From the NCBI GenBank assembly GCA_020722705.1, contig DYKI01000005.1:30681-94680 (forward strand): a DNA stretch of 64,000 bases, read 5' to 3'. Shown piece after piece: positions 36,895 to 45,964 of this stretch (its first letter is position 1; each line of letters starts with the position of its first letter). The translations under genes and the position numbers were made by a program. Under the pieces are notes generated by a model. That model saw only the letters and a program-made list of their open reading frames with translations. It ran no database searches and had not been told where the DNA came from. This DNA is from Chthonomonas calidirosea. GTDB lineage: Bacteria; Armatimonadota; Chthonomonadetes; Chthonomonadales; CAJBBX01.

Positions 36895-38040
36895 TCAGCG
36901 TCCCCCTGTCGCCGACTGGAACCACAGTCTGGCGGCGTTCAGCAGCGTTTGGAGGAAGGGGGAGTACTGCGCGATGACAATCACCGGGAACAGTGCGGCG
37001 ACGACGATGGCGGCAATCTCGATGCCGGCGGGTCTGCGCCGCTGAGCCCAGAGCCTGCCGATGCCCTTGGCGTCAACCAGCTTGGACCCGATGCGGAGTC
37101 GAACCAGAAACGTGCTGGCCATGCCGCCGCGGCCCTTATCGAGAAAGTCGAAGAGCGAGAAGTGCGTGCCCACGGCGACGATGACTGAGGCGTCGTATCC
37201 GTCGGCCAGAAGCAGTGCAGCATCCTCACTGGTGCCCGGGACATGGAAGACCTTGCCTGCTAGGTTGAGCGCGCGCAGCCGCTCAAGCCCCGGCGCGTCA
37301 CGGGTTCCTCGAGCGTAGCCATGGACGATCAGCTCGGCACCGCACCGCAGGGCAGCGTCACTCACGCTGTCCATATCGCCAAGGATGATGTCGGGACGCA
37401 CGCCGGCTTCGAGCAGGGCGTCGGCGCCGCCGTCAACGCCGATCAGGGCAGGCCTGACGTCACGCAGGTACTCCTGGATCGCCCGCAAGTCCTCTCGATA
37501 GCCTTCGCCGCGTACCACAACCAGCACATGGCGGTCGCGTATCGGCGTGGCAACGCTGGGCAGGTCCACAGGGTCGAGCAGGAGAGCCTTTTCTTCGGCC
37601 AGGTAGGAGAGGGTATTGCGTGCAAATGCGTCCAGTTCGGCGCCAAGATTGGCTCGGGCGGCATCCAGACGCTCGGCGACCTCCGCGCGGGTCATGATCC
37701 GGCCGACGCCGATCGTTCCGTCGGAAAGGACCGCTTTCTCGCCGTCAACAAAGGCCGTCCGTCCGTCGTTCCGTACTGCCGAAGCAAAGAAGTTGTCGCC
37801 AAGATTGTCGAGCAAAGGGATGCCGGCGTCTACGAGCAGAGCCGGACCCTGATTCGGGTAGCGACCGGTTATGGACATGGCAGCGTTCACCACTGCGGCA
37901 ACCTTCGCGTCGGCCAGGGATCGTGCGGCCATACCATCGAGGTCAGCGTGATGAATAACAGCGATATCGCCGGGCCGGAGTCGCTTGATGAGGTTCTTGG
38001 TGCGCCGGTCGGCGCGAAGCGTACCCTGTACCCTCGACAT
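36895..38040 (-). CDS. steA: SteA-like septum-associated protein
   Basis: A 381-residue protein related to SteA, which in corynebacteria and mycobacteria acts with SteB in cell separation. It carries a thiamin-pyrophosphokinase-like region (VLVVVRGEGYREDL, LIGVDGGADALLEAGVRPDIILGDMDSVSD near residues 185-240) and a C-terminal membrane helix (IEIAAIVVAALFPVIVIAQY). The ATG at 38040 is chosen because an upstream in-frame ATG lies inside the -10 element. It is the first gene of a four-gene operon for envelope functions. Confidence 0.85.
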   Translation of the reverse strand: MSRVQGTLRADRRTKNLIKRLRPGDIAVIHHADLDGMAARSLADAKVAAVVNAAMSITGRYPNQGPALLVDAGIPLLDNLGDNFFASAVRNDGRTAFVDGEKAVLSDGTIGVGRIMTRAEVAERLDAARANLGAELDAFARNTLSYLAEEKALLLDPVDLPSVATPIRDRHVLVVVRGEGYREDLRAIQEYLRDVRPALIGVDGGADALLEAGVRPDIILGDMDSVSDAALRCGAELIVHGYARGTRDAPGLERLRALNLAGKVFHVPGTSEDAALLLADGYDASVIVAVGTHFSLFDFLDKGRGGMASTFLVRLRIGSKLVDAKGIGRLWAQRRRPAGIEIAAIVVAALFPVIVIAQYSPFLQTLLNAARLWFQSATGGR

Positions 38041-38059
38041 AGGGTGTTGATCCGTGCAC

Positions 38060-38088
38060 ATTATGGGGGAAACGAGCGCACTTGTCAA
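38060..38088 (-). promoter_or_regulatory. Promoter of the steA operon
   Basis: Read on the minus strand, TTGACA (38088-38083) and CATAAT (38065-38060) are separated by 17 bases. The predicted start is near 38053, about 13 bases before the steA ATG, and no Shine-Dalgarno sequence is visible, so the message is close to leaderless. Confidence 0.65.
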
Positions 38089-38169
38089 CGCAAAGCAGGC
38101 AACCATATCCGAACGCTGAGTGGCGATTGGCCGGGCAAAGCGGCTAGAATAACCGGAGACTGATCCGCC

Positions 38170-39489
38170 ATGCGAATGCCCAGAGTTCTGCCATATCTGA
38201 TCGCCCTGTGCCTGCCTGGCCTGTTTGCTTGGGGATGCGGCCGGCAGAGGCCTTCGGGGCGCGAGATGCGCTGGGTTGTTGATCCGAACCCGATACGCGC
38301 GGAACAGATCAGGCTGTTCAACGTCAAGCGCCCTGATGTCCGGGTCATCAATGATCCTGATGCCGGTCCGCAACGGATCCTGACCCAGCTTGCGGGCGGG
38401 GTCGCCCCTGATGTGTTCGCCATCTATTCGCCCCAGAGCGCTGCACTGTTCGCACGCAAGGACGTGCTTGAGGACCTCCGGCCATGGGTGGCCAGGCACG
38501 GCATTGACATGGGCATGTTCTGGCCGCAGTTGGACGGGTTCATCTACGAGAACGGCGACCGGGCCAAGGGCAGGATTCTGGGGTTCCCCGACAACTGCGG
38601 GACGTACATGCTGTTCTACAACCGCAGGATGTTCCGAGAAGCGGGTGTGCCGGAGCCTGAAACGGCATGGACATGGCAGCAGTTCACGGCGGCGGCGCGG
38701 AAGCTGACGAAGAAGAATGCGGCAGGCAGGATCGTCCAGTTCGGCGCAGTCCTGCCGCCGGCCTATCTGCTGGAAATGTTCGTCTGGCAGATGGGGGGAA
38801 GCTGGTTCAACTCCGATGGGACTCTCTGTATGGTCAACAGCCCCGAGGCCAAGGCGGCATTCGAGTGGTGGGCGTCCTTGCGGCGGACCCACCATGTCGC
38901 TCCGAGCGCGACGGAAGAGCAGGGGCTTGCGCCACTGGGCGGCTGGGGAGGCTCGCAGAACCTGTTCAAGGCCGAGAAGGCTGCGATGATCGTAACCGGC
39001 CGATGGCTGAGTATCGAGTGGCGTCAGAACAAGCAGCTTGACTGGGACATTGCTCCTGTCCCGTACGGCCGACATCGAGTCGGGATGCTTGAGAGCAAGA
39101 TCTACGCCATCCCGCGATCAGCGCCGAACAAGGAGCTCTCGTTTGACTTCCTGAAACATCTGGTAAGCGAGGACGACGAGATGCTCGTTGCCGACTATGG
39201 CGACGGTATGCCCAGCGTCGAAGCATACTGCCGCACGGATCGCTTCCTCTATAATCCTGCATACCCGAAGGAGCGCCGCAACCACCTCTACCTGTCCGAG
39301 ATGAAGTACGCTCGCGTGAAGCAGCAGTCGCCCTGGGTCCAGCAGCTCGATGCCGACACGATCCGCGAGGAGGAGTGCGACAGGATCTGGCAGGGGGAAG
39401 TCACACCCTCTCAGGCGGCAGACAACATCGCGCGCCGCGTGAACGCGATCATCCGCCGGAACAGGGCCAATCCCAACCTGATGGACTGA
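38170..39489 (+). CDS. ABC transporter sugar-binding lipoprotein
   Basis: A 439-residue extracytoplasmic solute-binding protein (MalE-like, family 1). The lipobox LFAWGC puts the lipid on Cys23. The body has APDVFAIYSPQSAALF, GILGFPDNCGTYMLFYN-like binding-cleft strands and AAMIVTGRWLSIEWR, a standard block of this family. No permease or ATPase gene lies nearby, so it works with components encoded elsewhere. A TAGAAT -10 at 38145-38150 lies 20 bases before the ATG, without a clear -35, and is divergent from the steA promoter. Probable ligand is an oligosaccharide. Confidence 0.9.
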   Translation: MRMPRVLPYLIALCLPGLFAWGCGRQRPSGREMRWVVDPNPIRAEQIRLFNVKRPDVRVINDPDAGPQRILTQLAGGVAPDVFAIYSPQSAALFARKDVLEDLRPWVARHGIDMGMFWPQLDGFIYENGDRAKGRILGFPDNCGTYMLFYNRRMFREAGVPEPETAWTWQQFTAAARKLTKKNAAGRIVQFGAVLPPAYLLEMFVWQMGGSWFNSDGTLCMVNSPEAKAAFEWWASLRRTHHVAPSATEEQGLAPLGGWGGSQNLFKAEKAAMIVTGRWLSIEWRQNKQLDWDIAPVPYGRHRVGMLESKIYAIPRSAPNKELSFDFLKHLVSEDDEMLVADYGDGMPSVEAYCRTDRFLYNPAYPKERRNHLYLSEMKYARVKQQSPWVQQLDADTIREEECDRIWQGEVTPSQAADNIARRVNAIIRRNRANPNLMD

Positions 39490-39512
39490 TCTCGCGCTTG
39501 CCGAGGCAGTCT

Positions 39513-40553
39513 TTAGAGGATGTCCACCTCATGGACGCCGCGGTGTACTTCACCGATCAGTGACGGCGTCTCGCCTGCGTTCGCAAGTTCCGCCATTACC
39601 TCGATGGTCTCGTCCCGCTCGACGATAAGTACGAGCCCGATACCCATGTTGAAGGTCCGATACATCTCGGCATCGGGGACGTTGCCAAGCTCCTGGATGT
39701 AGGTGAAGATCGGCGGAGATGTCCAGAGCCGCCGATCCACAGTAACGCTGCAGTCGGCGGGCAGGATACGCGGGATGTTCTCGTATAGCCCGCCGCCGGT
39801 TATGTGCGCGATGCCCTTGACCCGGAACCGATCGAGCAGAGGCAGCACCGACTGTGCGTACGAGCGATGCGGAGCAAGCAGCACCTCGCCCACCGAGCGT
39901 CCGGCCAGTTGCGGCGGTGTGCTCTCAGGCGACAGCCCTGCCGAGTCGAAGAGCACGTGTCTCGCGAGGGAGTAACCGTTGGTGTGGAGGCCGGCGGAGG
40001 CCAAACCGATGACCGCGTCGCCGGGTTCGATGGAGCGGCCATCTATGATCCTGGAGCGGTCAACGATGCCGACGATGCATCCGGCAAGATCGTATTCGCC
40101 ATCCTGATACACGCCGGGCATCTCCGCCGTCTCGCCGCCGATGAGGGCGCATCCGGCGGTTCTGCATCCTGCGGCAAGCCCCTTGACGACTTCGACGACG
40201 ATCTCCTGAACAAGTTTGCCTGTCGCAAAGTAGTCGAGGAAGAAGAGCGGTCTGGCTCCCTGAACGAGAATATCGTTGACGCAGTGCGCAACGAGGTCGG
40301 CGCCAATGGTGTCGTGTACGCCCATGGCGGCCGCCACGCGCACTTTGGTGCCCACTCCGTCTATGCTGCCGACCAGAACGGGCTCGGACACTCCATCGAG
40401 GCCGAGGCCGAACATGCCGCCGAAACTGCCCACATCCGTCAGCACCTGCGGTGTGAACGTCGAGCGGACGTGCTCCCGCATGCGGAGGACGGCAGTGTTC
40501 ATCTCGTCTATGTCTACGCCCGCGTCGCGGTATGTGATTGGATCGTTCGCCAT
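39513..40553 (-). CDS. purM: Phosphoribosylformylglycinamidine cyclo-ligase
   Basis: A 346-residue enzyme that forms AIR in purine synthesis. ITYRDAGVDIDEMN at residues 6-19 and SIDGVGTKVRVAAAM near 65 are signature segments. GGETAEMPGVYQDGEYDLAG near 140 and ITGGGLYENIPRILP near 245 complete the active site. It is full length. It is separated from purL-purF by a hypothetical gene on the same strand and converges with the sugar-binding gene 23 bases away. Confidence 0.98.
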   Translation of the reverse strand: MANDPITYRDAGVDIDEMNTAVLRMREHVRSTFTPQVLTDVGSFGGMFGLGLDGVSEPVLVGSIDGVGTKVRVAAAMGVHDTIGADLVAHCVNDILVQGARPLFFLDYFATGKLVQEIVVEVVKGLAAGCRTAGCALIGGETAEMPGVYQDGEYDLAGCIVGIVDRSRIIDGRSIEPGDAVIGLASAGLHTNGYSLARHVLFDSAGLSPESTPPQLAGRSVGEVLLAPHRSYAQSVLPLLDRFRVKGIAHITGGGLYENIPRILPADCSVTVDRRLWTSPPIFTYIQELGNVPDAEMYRTFNMGIGLVLIVERDETIEVMAELANAGETPSLIGEVHRGVHEVDIL

Positions 40554-40666
40554 GATGGGCCGCCCGCCATGCCGGCGCTGCCTTAGGCTGATCCGACGCC
40601 GGGGTCATCGTCAGCGACGAAACGCCGGCATCATCATCCGCGCCGCACCGAAGATGCTCCGGGCGG

Positions 40667-41401
40667 CTAGGCTTCGAGCGCCGAGTATTGTTTGAACGTT
40701 ATGCCGCTCTCAAGGGACCCTTCGAAGCGACCGACGATGTTGGATCCCCTCGTAATGGTACCCGTGACTTCGCCGTTGTGGTCTATCTGCAGCCGACCGA
40801 CGTTGCTGCGGTTGTCCGAAAGGTGGACAGCTCCCGTTATCTGCGTTCTTGGCCCGACCACCTGAAGAAGGTTGGATGCGAACTCCAGGTCGCTCTCGAT
40901 GCGTGCCGAGTAGCCATTCTCGAACCGGATGGATACCGTGTCGGGGGTGCTCATCTTGACGCGTGGTCCCGAGAACCGCGACGAGGTCAACCGACGGCTG
41001 CCGGTCACACGAACGACCGCGGGCACCGTCACTTCGAACTGCCAGCGCGATTCAGGTTCGTGGGCTGTCGTGGTCACGATTGCGGTCGCAGTCGAGTCGT
41101 CGCTGCGCACGGTGCGCTCAAAACCGACCGGATCGAGAGCAGGCGGGCCGCTGATGCCGACTGCAGCCTGATGAGCGACATTCACCAGATAGGCCGAGCA
41201 TGCGGCCAGAGCAGCCTCGGACTCGGTGTCGGAGTACTGGGATGCGTCAAGGAGGCGCTCGGTGTCGAGCAGCGCTCTACCCAGACGATCGGCAGCATTG
41301 ATACGCTTGCTGCCGGCGTAGCGCACCCCAGCGGTTGCCGCTGCGGCACCTCCAGCCAAGACGGCCATTCGGACGGCCTGCCTGACGAGCATTCCGATCA
41401 T
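40667..41401 (-). CDS. Hypothetical membrane-anchored protein in the purine cluster
   Basis: A 244-residue protein. The first 25 residues are hydrophobic (VRQAVRMAVLAGGAAAATAGV), giving a weak membrane segment, then a helical part (about 30-85) and a beta-rich domain (about 100-244) with LTSSRFSGPRVKMSTPDTVSI and VHLSDNRSNVGRLQIDHNG. It resembles no family that I can name. It lies 113 bases before purM and 171 bases after purF, on the same strand, and could share their transcript. Confidence 0.65.
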   Translation of the reverse strand: MIGMLVRQAVRMAVLAGGAAAATAGVRYAGSKRINAADRLGRALLDTERLLDASQYSDTESEAALAACSAYLVNVAHQAAVGISGPPALDPVGFERTVRSDDSTATAIVTTTAHEPESRWQFEVTVPAVVRVTGSRRLTSSRFSGPRVKMSTPDTVSIRFENGYSARIESDLEFASNLLQVVGPRTQITGAVHLSDNRSNVGRLQIDHNGEVTGTITRGSNIVGRFEGSLESGITFKQYSALEA

Positions 41402-41572
41402 GTCACCCTCCCGAAGCTTGCTTGCGCCGGCTCCTGCATTGCGGACACCGCATAGACGGACCTCGCGAGACCGGGGTTTCCTGGATATTGGCAGTTCCTG
41501 TGGGCACGGCGTTCACATCGAAGAGCGGAGCGGTCAAGATCAGCCCGGCGGGAGCATCCCCCGGCCGTGAGG

Positions 41573-43024
41573 TCAGGTCTCCGGAGGCGGCTCATTGCCC
41601 ATCATCTTGGTGCCCTGAACTTCGGGCGGCACGGTGATTGGGTACTTGCCGTCAAAGCAGGCTCGGCAGAACAGGCTCTTGGGGAGGTTGATGGCTCGGA
41701 CAGCTCCGTCGAGTGAGAGATAACCGAGGCTTGTGGCGCCGATCAGTTCGCGTATCTGTTCCACGGACTTGAGTGCGGCCACTAGCTCTTTCTGATCGGC
41801 CATATCAATCCCATAGAAACATGGGAAACGCACCGGCGGCGACGTGATCCTCACATGGACCTCGGTGGCGCCCGCGTCGCGAAGCATGTGGACCAGCTTG
41901 CCGGTTGTGGTGCCCCGAACGATCGAGTCGTCAACCATGACAACCTTGTGGCCTGCTATGGCTTCACGCAGAGGGGAGAACTTCATGCGCGCGCCGAGGT
42001 CACGCATCGTCTGGGCGGGCTGAATGAAGGTCCGCTGGATATAGCGGTTCTTCACCAGCCCTTCACCGAACGGTATGCGTGATGCTTCGGCGTACCCCAG
42101 CGCAGCGGGGACGGCCGAGTCCGGTATCGGGATCACGATGTGTGCGCCTTTGGCCGGATGCTCCCGCGCGAGCTGATGGCCCATGCGCCTGCGCGCTTCG
42201 TAGATGGTGCGGCCATAGATCTGGGTGTCGGGGCGCGCGAAGTAGATGAACTCGAACACGCACGTAGCACGTCGAGCGAGCGGCATGATCTCGATTTCGC
42301 GCAGCCCGTTCTGATCAACGATGACAGCCTCGCCCGGCTCAACCTCGCGGTGGAAATGGCCGCCGACAACCGAGATGGCACAGCTCTCGGACGAGAAGAC
42401 GTAGCGGCCGTCGCCGAGATGACCGATCGCGAGCGGGCGGATGCCGTACGGATCGCGCACTGCCGCAAGCTCGGTCGGGGTCATGATCACGAGAGAGTAT
42501 GCGCCCTGAAGCTGCGGCATCACCTCCGCGAGGGCGTCCTCCAGTCGCTCGTGTTTGGACTGTGCCAGCATGTGCGCCACAAGGGCCGAGTCGTTCGCTT
42601 CGCTCAAGTCCAGGCCGCCGGCGCGCATGAGTCGCTGGCGCAGTTCTTCGGTGTTGACCAGATTGCCGTTGTGCGCGACCGCGATGGCGCCCCGGGGAGA
42701 GTCGCAGACAATCGGCTGCGCATGCTGCCACACCGAGCTTCCGCAAGTCGAGTACCGTGTGTGGCCGACGGCAATGCGCCCAGCCTTCAGGTCCTTGAGG
42801 ACTTCTTCGTCGAAGACCTGGGTAACGAGCCCCATGGCCTTGTGGCATCGGATGTCGCCGTCCTGGGCGACCGCGATACCGGCGCTTTCCTGGCCTCGAT
42901 GCTGCAGGGCAAAGAGCCCGAAGAAAGTAACGCGCGCTGCGTCCTCGATGTCGCCGTAGACTCCGAAGACGCCGCACTCCTCATGGGGCCCTTGGCAGGC
43001 GAGAGGCTCGTCTTTGGAGCACAT
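41573..43024 (-). CDS. purF: Amidophosphoribosyltransferase
   Basis: A 483-residue enzyme starting purine synthesis by converting PRPP and glutamine to phosphoribosylamine. After a short propeptide the nucleophile is Cys17 (EECGVFGVYGD). The glutaminase domain has VGHTRYSTCG, and the phosphoribosyl domain has VVMVDDSIVRGTTT as its PRPP motif. Cysteines in TCVFEFIYFARPD, RFPCFYGID and SLFCRACFDG match the four ligands of the iron-sulfur type (Bacillus-like) enzyme. It starts 14 bases after the purL stop. Confidence 0.98.
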   Translation of the reverse strand: MCSKDEPLACQGPHEECGVFGVYGDIEDAARVTFFGLFALQHRGQESAGIAVAQDGDIRCHKAMGLVTQVFDEEVLKDLKAGRIAVGHTRYSTCGSSVWQHAQPIVCDSPRGAIAVAHNGNLVNTEELRQRLMRAGGLDLSEANDSALVAHMLAQSKHERLEDALAEVMPQLQGAYSLVIMTPTELAAVRDPYGIRPLAIGHLGDGRYVFSSESCAISVVGGHFHREVEPGEAVIVDQNGLREIEIMPLARRATCVFEFIYFARPDTQIYGRTIYEARRRMGHQLAREHPAKGAHIVIPIPDSAVPAALGYAEASRIPFGEGLVKNRYIQRTFIQPAQTMRDLGARMKFSPLREAIAGHKVVMVDDSIVRGTTTGKLVHMLRDAGATEVHVRITSPPVRFPCFYGIDMADQKELVAALKSVEQIRELIGATSLGYLSLDGAVRAINLPKSLFCRACFDGKYPITVPPEVQGTKMMGNEPPPET

Positions 43025-43038
43025 CGGATTGCCCGACC

Positions 43039-45294
43039 CTATGCCTTCCGTTCCGCCATGATCGAGGGGATTGCGTCCACGTAAGCTTTGTGGATCTCGC
43101 TGACCGGCTCATCAATGAGCGGCTCGCCGTCAAGGGATATGCGCAGTCGGTCGCTTCCGACGGTGCCGATCCATTGCGCCCGCACACCGGCTTGCTCGGC
43201 CAGCTTCTCGATCCGCTTCAGGTGGGCATCCCCCCTCACGGTTACGACGACGCGGGACTGGGCCTCGCCGAAGAAGATTGCCGATGGGGGCAGTCCAGGC
43301 CAATCACTGTAACGGAGCAGGATGGAGGCGCCGATGCCGCCCCCGATGGACGATTCCGCAAGGCATACGGCTAGGCCGCCGTCGGAGCAGTCGTGTGCCG
43401 ACACCGCCAGCCCCTGCCGTATTGCCCACAGCACGCAGCGCTGGAGGTTGATCTCGGCCTCAACGTCAAGCGCCGGCGGAGATCCCGCCTCAACGCCGTG
43501 GATGACGGCAAGGTACTCGCTTGCGCCGAGGCCGCCGGTCGGATCGGAATCGGCTCGCAGCAGGACAACCGAGTCGCCTTCTTCGCAGAATCCCAGGCCT
43601 CGGCGCTGGTCCGGGGTGTCGAGTATGCCCAGCATGCCGATGACCGGCGTGGGGTGAACTGCGCCCTCGGGGGTTTGGTTGTAGAACGAGACGTTTCCGC
43701 TGACCACGGGCGTGCCGAGAGCTTCGGTGGCCGACGCGATGCCCTCGACGGCGCGACGGAACTGCCAGAAGATGGCCGGCACCTCAGGCGAGCCGAAGTT
43801 CAGGCAATCGGTCACCGCAGCCGGCTGTGCTCCCACGCACACCACGTTGCGGGCTGCCTCCATCACGGCGATCTGCCCGCCGACAAAGGGGTCCAGCAGG
43901 CAGTACCTGCCGTTGCCATCGGTCTTCAGGGCAATGGCCTTCTTGGATCCGCGGATGCGCATGACTGCGGCATCGGCGGCGCCTGGTCCGAGGCATGTTT
44001 GGGTCTGGACCATCGAGTCGTACTGCTCGGTGACCCACTGCTTATCGGCGATGGTCGGAGAGGAGAGCAGCTCGCGGAGCGTCGCTCCGTAGTCGGCAGG
44101 CTCAGGGAACGAGAGGGGATCCACTGCCTGAGCGCGGGCGATGTACGCAGGCTCCTTTGCCTCAAGATGGTACGTCGGACACAGGTCTGTGAGGGCGTTG
44201 GCGGGCAGTTCGGCCGCAACCCGGTCGCCCTCCATGATTCGCACAAGCCCATCGTCCGTCACATGACCGATGACCACCGCGTTGAGGCCCCACTTGCGGA
44301 ATATGCCGGCTACCCGCTCTTCGGCGCCCTTGCGGCAGATCGCCAGCATTCGCTCCTGAGACTCGGAGAGCATCACCTCATACGGCGTCATGCCGCTCTC
44401 CCGACGGGGGACCTTCAGCACGTCAATCTGCATTCCCGTTGCCGCTTTGGTGGCTGTTTCGGACGTTGAGCACGTCAGGCCTGCGGCCCCCATATCCTGA
44501 ATCCCGACAACGTCGCCGGTTGCCAGGGCTTCGAGAGTCGCTTCGATGAGCAGCTTCTCCATGAACGGATCGCCCATCTGCACGTTGGGCCTTCTGCTCT
44601 CGGAATCCGGTCCCAGCTCCACTGATGCGAAAGTGGCGCCGTGGATGCCGTCGCGGCCAGTGGCGGAACCGACATATAGAACGGGATTGCCGGGACCCTC
44701 GGCCCTTGCCAACGCGACACTGTTCAGCTCGACGACTCCAACGGCCATGGCGTTGACCAGAGGGTTCCCCGTGTAGGCCCGGTTGAATGCGACCTCGCCC
44801 GCAACCGTCGGCACGCCCACGCAGTTGCCGTAATGGGCGATGCCGTCAACTACGCCCTCGAACAGGTACCGGTTCCGGGCCGCGTCGCGACCTCTCCCCG
44901 CAATGGGCCCGAATCGCAGGCTGTTGAGATTGGCGATCGGTCTCGCGCCCATCGTGAAAATGTCGCGCAGGATGCCGCCGACGCCTGTCGCCGCTCCCTG
45001 GAACGGCTCAACAGCCGACGGGTGATTGTGGCTTTCCATCTTGAAGACGATGCCAAGCCGATCATCGAGGGGAACGACACCGGCGTTTTCGAGGGCACCC
45101 TTCTCCTGGGCCTCGCGATAGTTCTTGAACAGGGCGAGTATTGGGCGCGAAAACTTGTAGCCGCAATGCTCGGACCACATCACCGCGAACATTCCGAGCT
45201 CGGTCTCGGTGGGCTCACGACCGAGGATACCTTCGACCTGCTGGTACTCGATGTCGCTGAGCCCCATTTCGCGGTAGATGTCAGGTGAGATCAC
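43039..45294 (-). CDS. purL: Phosphoribosylformylglycinamidine synthase subunit PurL
   Basis: A 751-residue small-type PurL that, with PurS and PurQ, turns FGAR into FGAM. MWSEHCGYKFSRP near residue 38 and FKMESHNHPSAVEP near 90 hold the conserved active-site His and ATP-binding residues. The later SAHDCSDGGLAVCLAES is also canonical. PurS and PurQ are not in this window. A GTG start at 45294 is set by AGGAG seven bases before it and by the usual beginning of the family; a longer open frame upstream crosses the promoter. Confidence 0.97.
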   Translation of the reverse strand: MISPDIYREMGLSDIEYQQVEGILGREPTETELGMFAVMWSEHCGYKFSRPILALFKNYREAQEKGALENAGVVPLDDRLGIVFKMESHNHPSAVEPFQGAATGVGGILRDIFTMGARPIANLNSLRFGPIAGRGRDAARNRYLFEGVVDGIAHYGNCVGVPTVAGEVAFNRAYTGNPLVNAMAVGVVELNSVALARAEGPGNPVLYVGSATGRDGIHGATFASVELGPDSESRRPNVQMGDPFMEKLLIEATLEALATGDVVGIQDMGAAGLTCSTSETATKAATGMQIDVLKVPRRESGMTPYEVMLSESQERMLAICRKGAEERVAGIFRKWGLNAVVIGHVTDDGLVRIMEGDRVAAELPANALTDLCPTYHLEAKEPAYIARAQAVDPLSFPEPADYGATLRELLSSPTIADKQWVTEQYDSMVQTQTCLGPGAADAAVMRIRGSKKAIALKTDGNGRYCLLDPFVGGQIAVMEAARNVVCVGAQPAAVTDCLNFGSPEVPAIFWQFRRAVEGIASATEALGTPVVSGNVSFYNQTPEGAVHPTPVIGMLGILDTPDQRRGLGFCEEGDSVVLLRADSDPTGGLGASEYLAVIHGVEAGSPPALDVEAEINLQRCVLWAIRQGLAVSAHDCSDGGLAVCLAESSIGGGIGASILLRYSDWPGLPPSAIFFGEAQSRVVVTVRGDAHLKRIEKLAEQAGVRAQWIGTVGSDRLRISLDGEPLIDEPVSEIHKAYVDAIPSIMAERKA

Positions 45295-45381
45295 AGGGCA
45301 TCTCCTGCCGGCACGCATGAGCGCGAGCGGGCACGGCGGCCTGTCCTGATGCGGCGACTCACCGTTCCCATACCAACTTAA

Positions 45382-45411
45382 AGTATATCGCAACGTTTGC
45401 CGGAGGGTCAA
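45382..45411 (-). promoter_or_regulatory. Promoter of purL-purF
   Basis: On the minus strand TTGACC (45411-45406) and TATACT (45387-45382) are 18 bases apart. Transcription should start near 45375, leaving an 81-base leader to the GTG of purL. No purine riboswitch was recognised in that leader. Confidence 0.75.
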
Positions 45412-45485
45412 CGCGATGCATGATTCGCCGCCGGCAATCGGCGTGTATGCTTTGTGAATCCGGCGCGATTTGCCGACGCAGCGCG

Positions 45486-45491
45486 TATACT
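45486..45491 (+). promoter_or_regulatory. Possible -10 element of the IscA-like gene
   Basis: TATACT matches the -10 of other promoters in the window and lies 105 bases before the ATG at 45597. No convincing -35 was found at 16-19 bases upstream, so this is tentative. The rest of the 45295-45596 gap holds the two divergent leaders. Confidence 0.35.
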
Positions 45492-45596
45492 TCCTAGGTG
45501 CGTTGGTGCGGCGCACTGGTGACACTATTGCGCCCCGATGCGCGCAAGACGTTCGGCTTGGGGCGAATGGCAGGACATACGAAAGGACTACACCTA

Positions 45597-45959
45597 ATGA
45601 CTCTTGCGACGACGGCGGATGCGCCGGTTGCGTTCAGCAAGCTGGCGGTTGAGAAGATTCAGGAAGTTCTGACCCAGGAGAATCGAGCGGGCGATGCCCT
45701 GCGCGTTTTCATCGCGGGGATGAGCTGTTCCGGCCCCCAGTACGGGATGGGCATCGAAAGTGAAGCCGGTGCGGATGATACGGAGTTCGTCCAGCACGGC
45801 CTGCGCGTTATCATAGACCGACGGAGCCTCGAGTACATGACCGGAGCGTCGGTCGAGTACGTTGAGGACCCCAATGGCGGCGGGTTCAAGATTGACAACC
45901 CGAACGCAACCGGCGGTTGCTCTTCCTGCGGGTCATCGGGTAGCTGCAGTTCGGCTTAG
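45597..45959 (+). CDS. IscA/HesB-family iron-sulfur carrier-like protein
   Basis: A 120-residue protein of the A-type carrier fold (VAFSKLAVEKIQEVL, LRVFIAGMSCSGPQYGMG, IDRRSLEYMTGASVEYVED, GGGFKIDNPNA). The first conserved Cys is present in GMSCSG. The usual CGCG C-terminus is changed to GGCSSCGSSGSCSSA, with three cysteines spaced differently, so metal binding may differ. The ATG at 45597 has AAGGA upstream. The LigB-like gene follows five bases later. Confidence 0.88.
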   Translation: MTLATTADAPVAFSKLAVEKIQEVLTQENRAGDALRVFIAGMSCSGPQYGMGIESEAGADDTEFVQHGLRVIIDRRSLEYMTGASVEYVEDPNGGGFKIDNPNATGGCSSCGSSGSCSSA

Positions 45960-45964
45960 GCCAC

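Noticed and set aside
38061..39075. N-terminal extension of SteA to a 726-residue protein
   Set aside because: The extra part is antisense to the sugar-binding lipoprotein gene and crosses the steA promoter.
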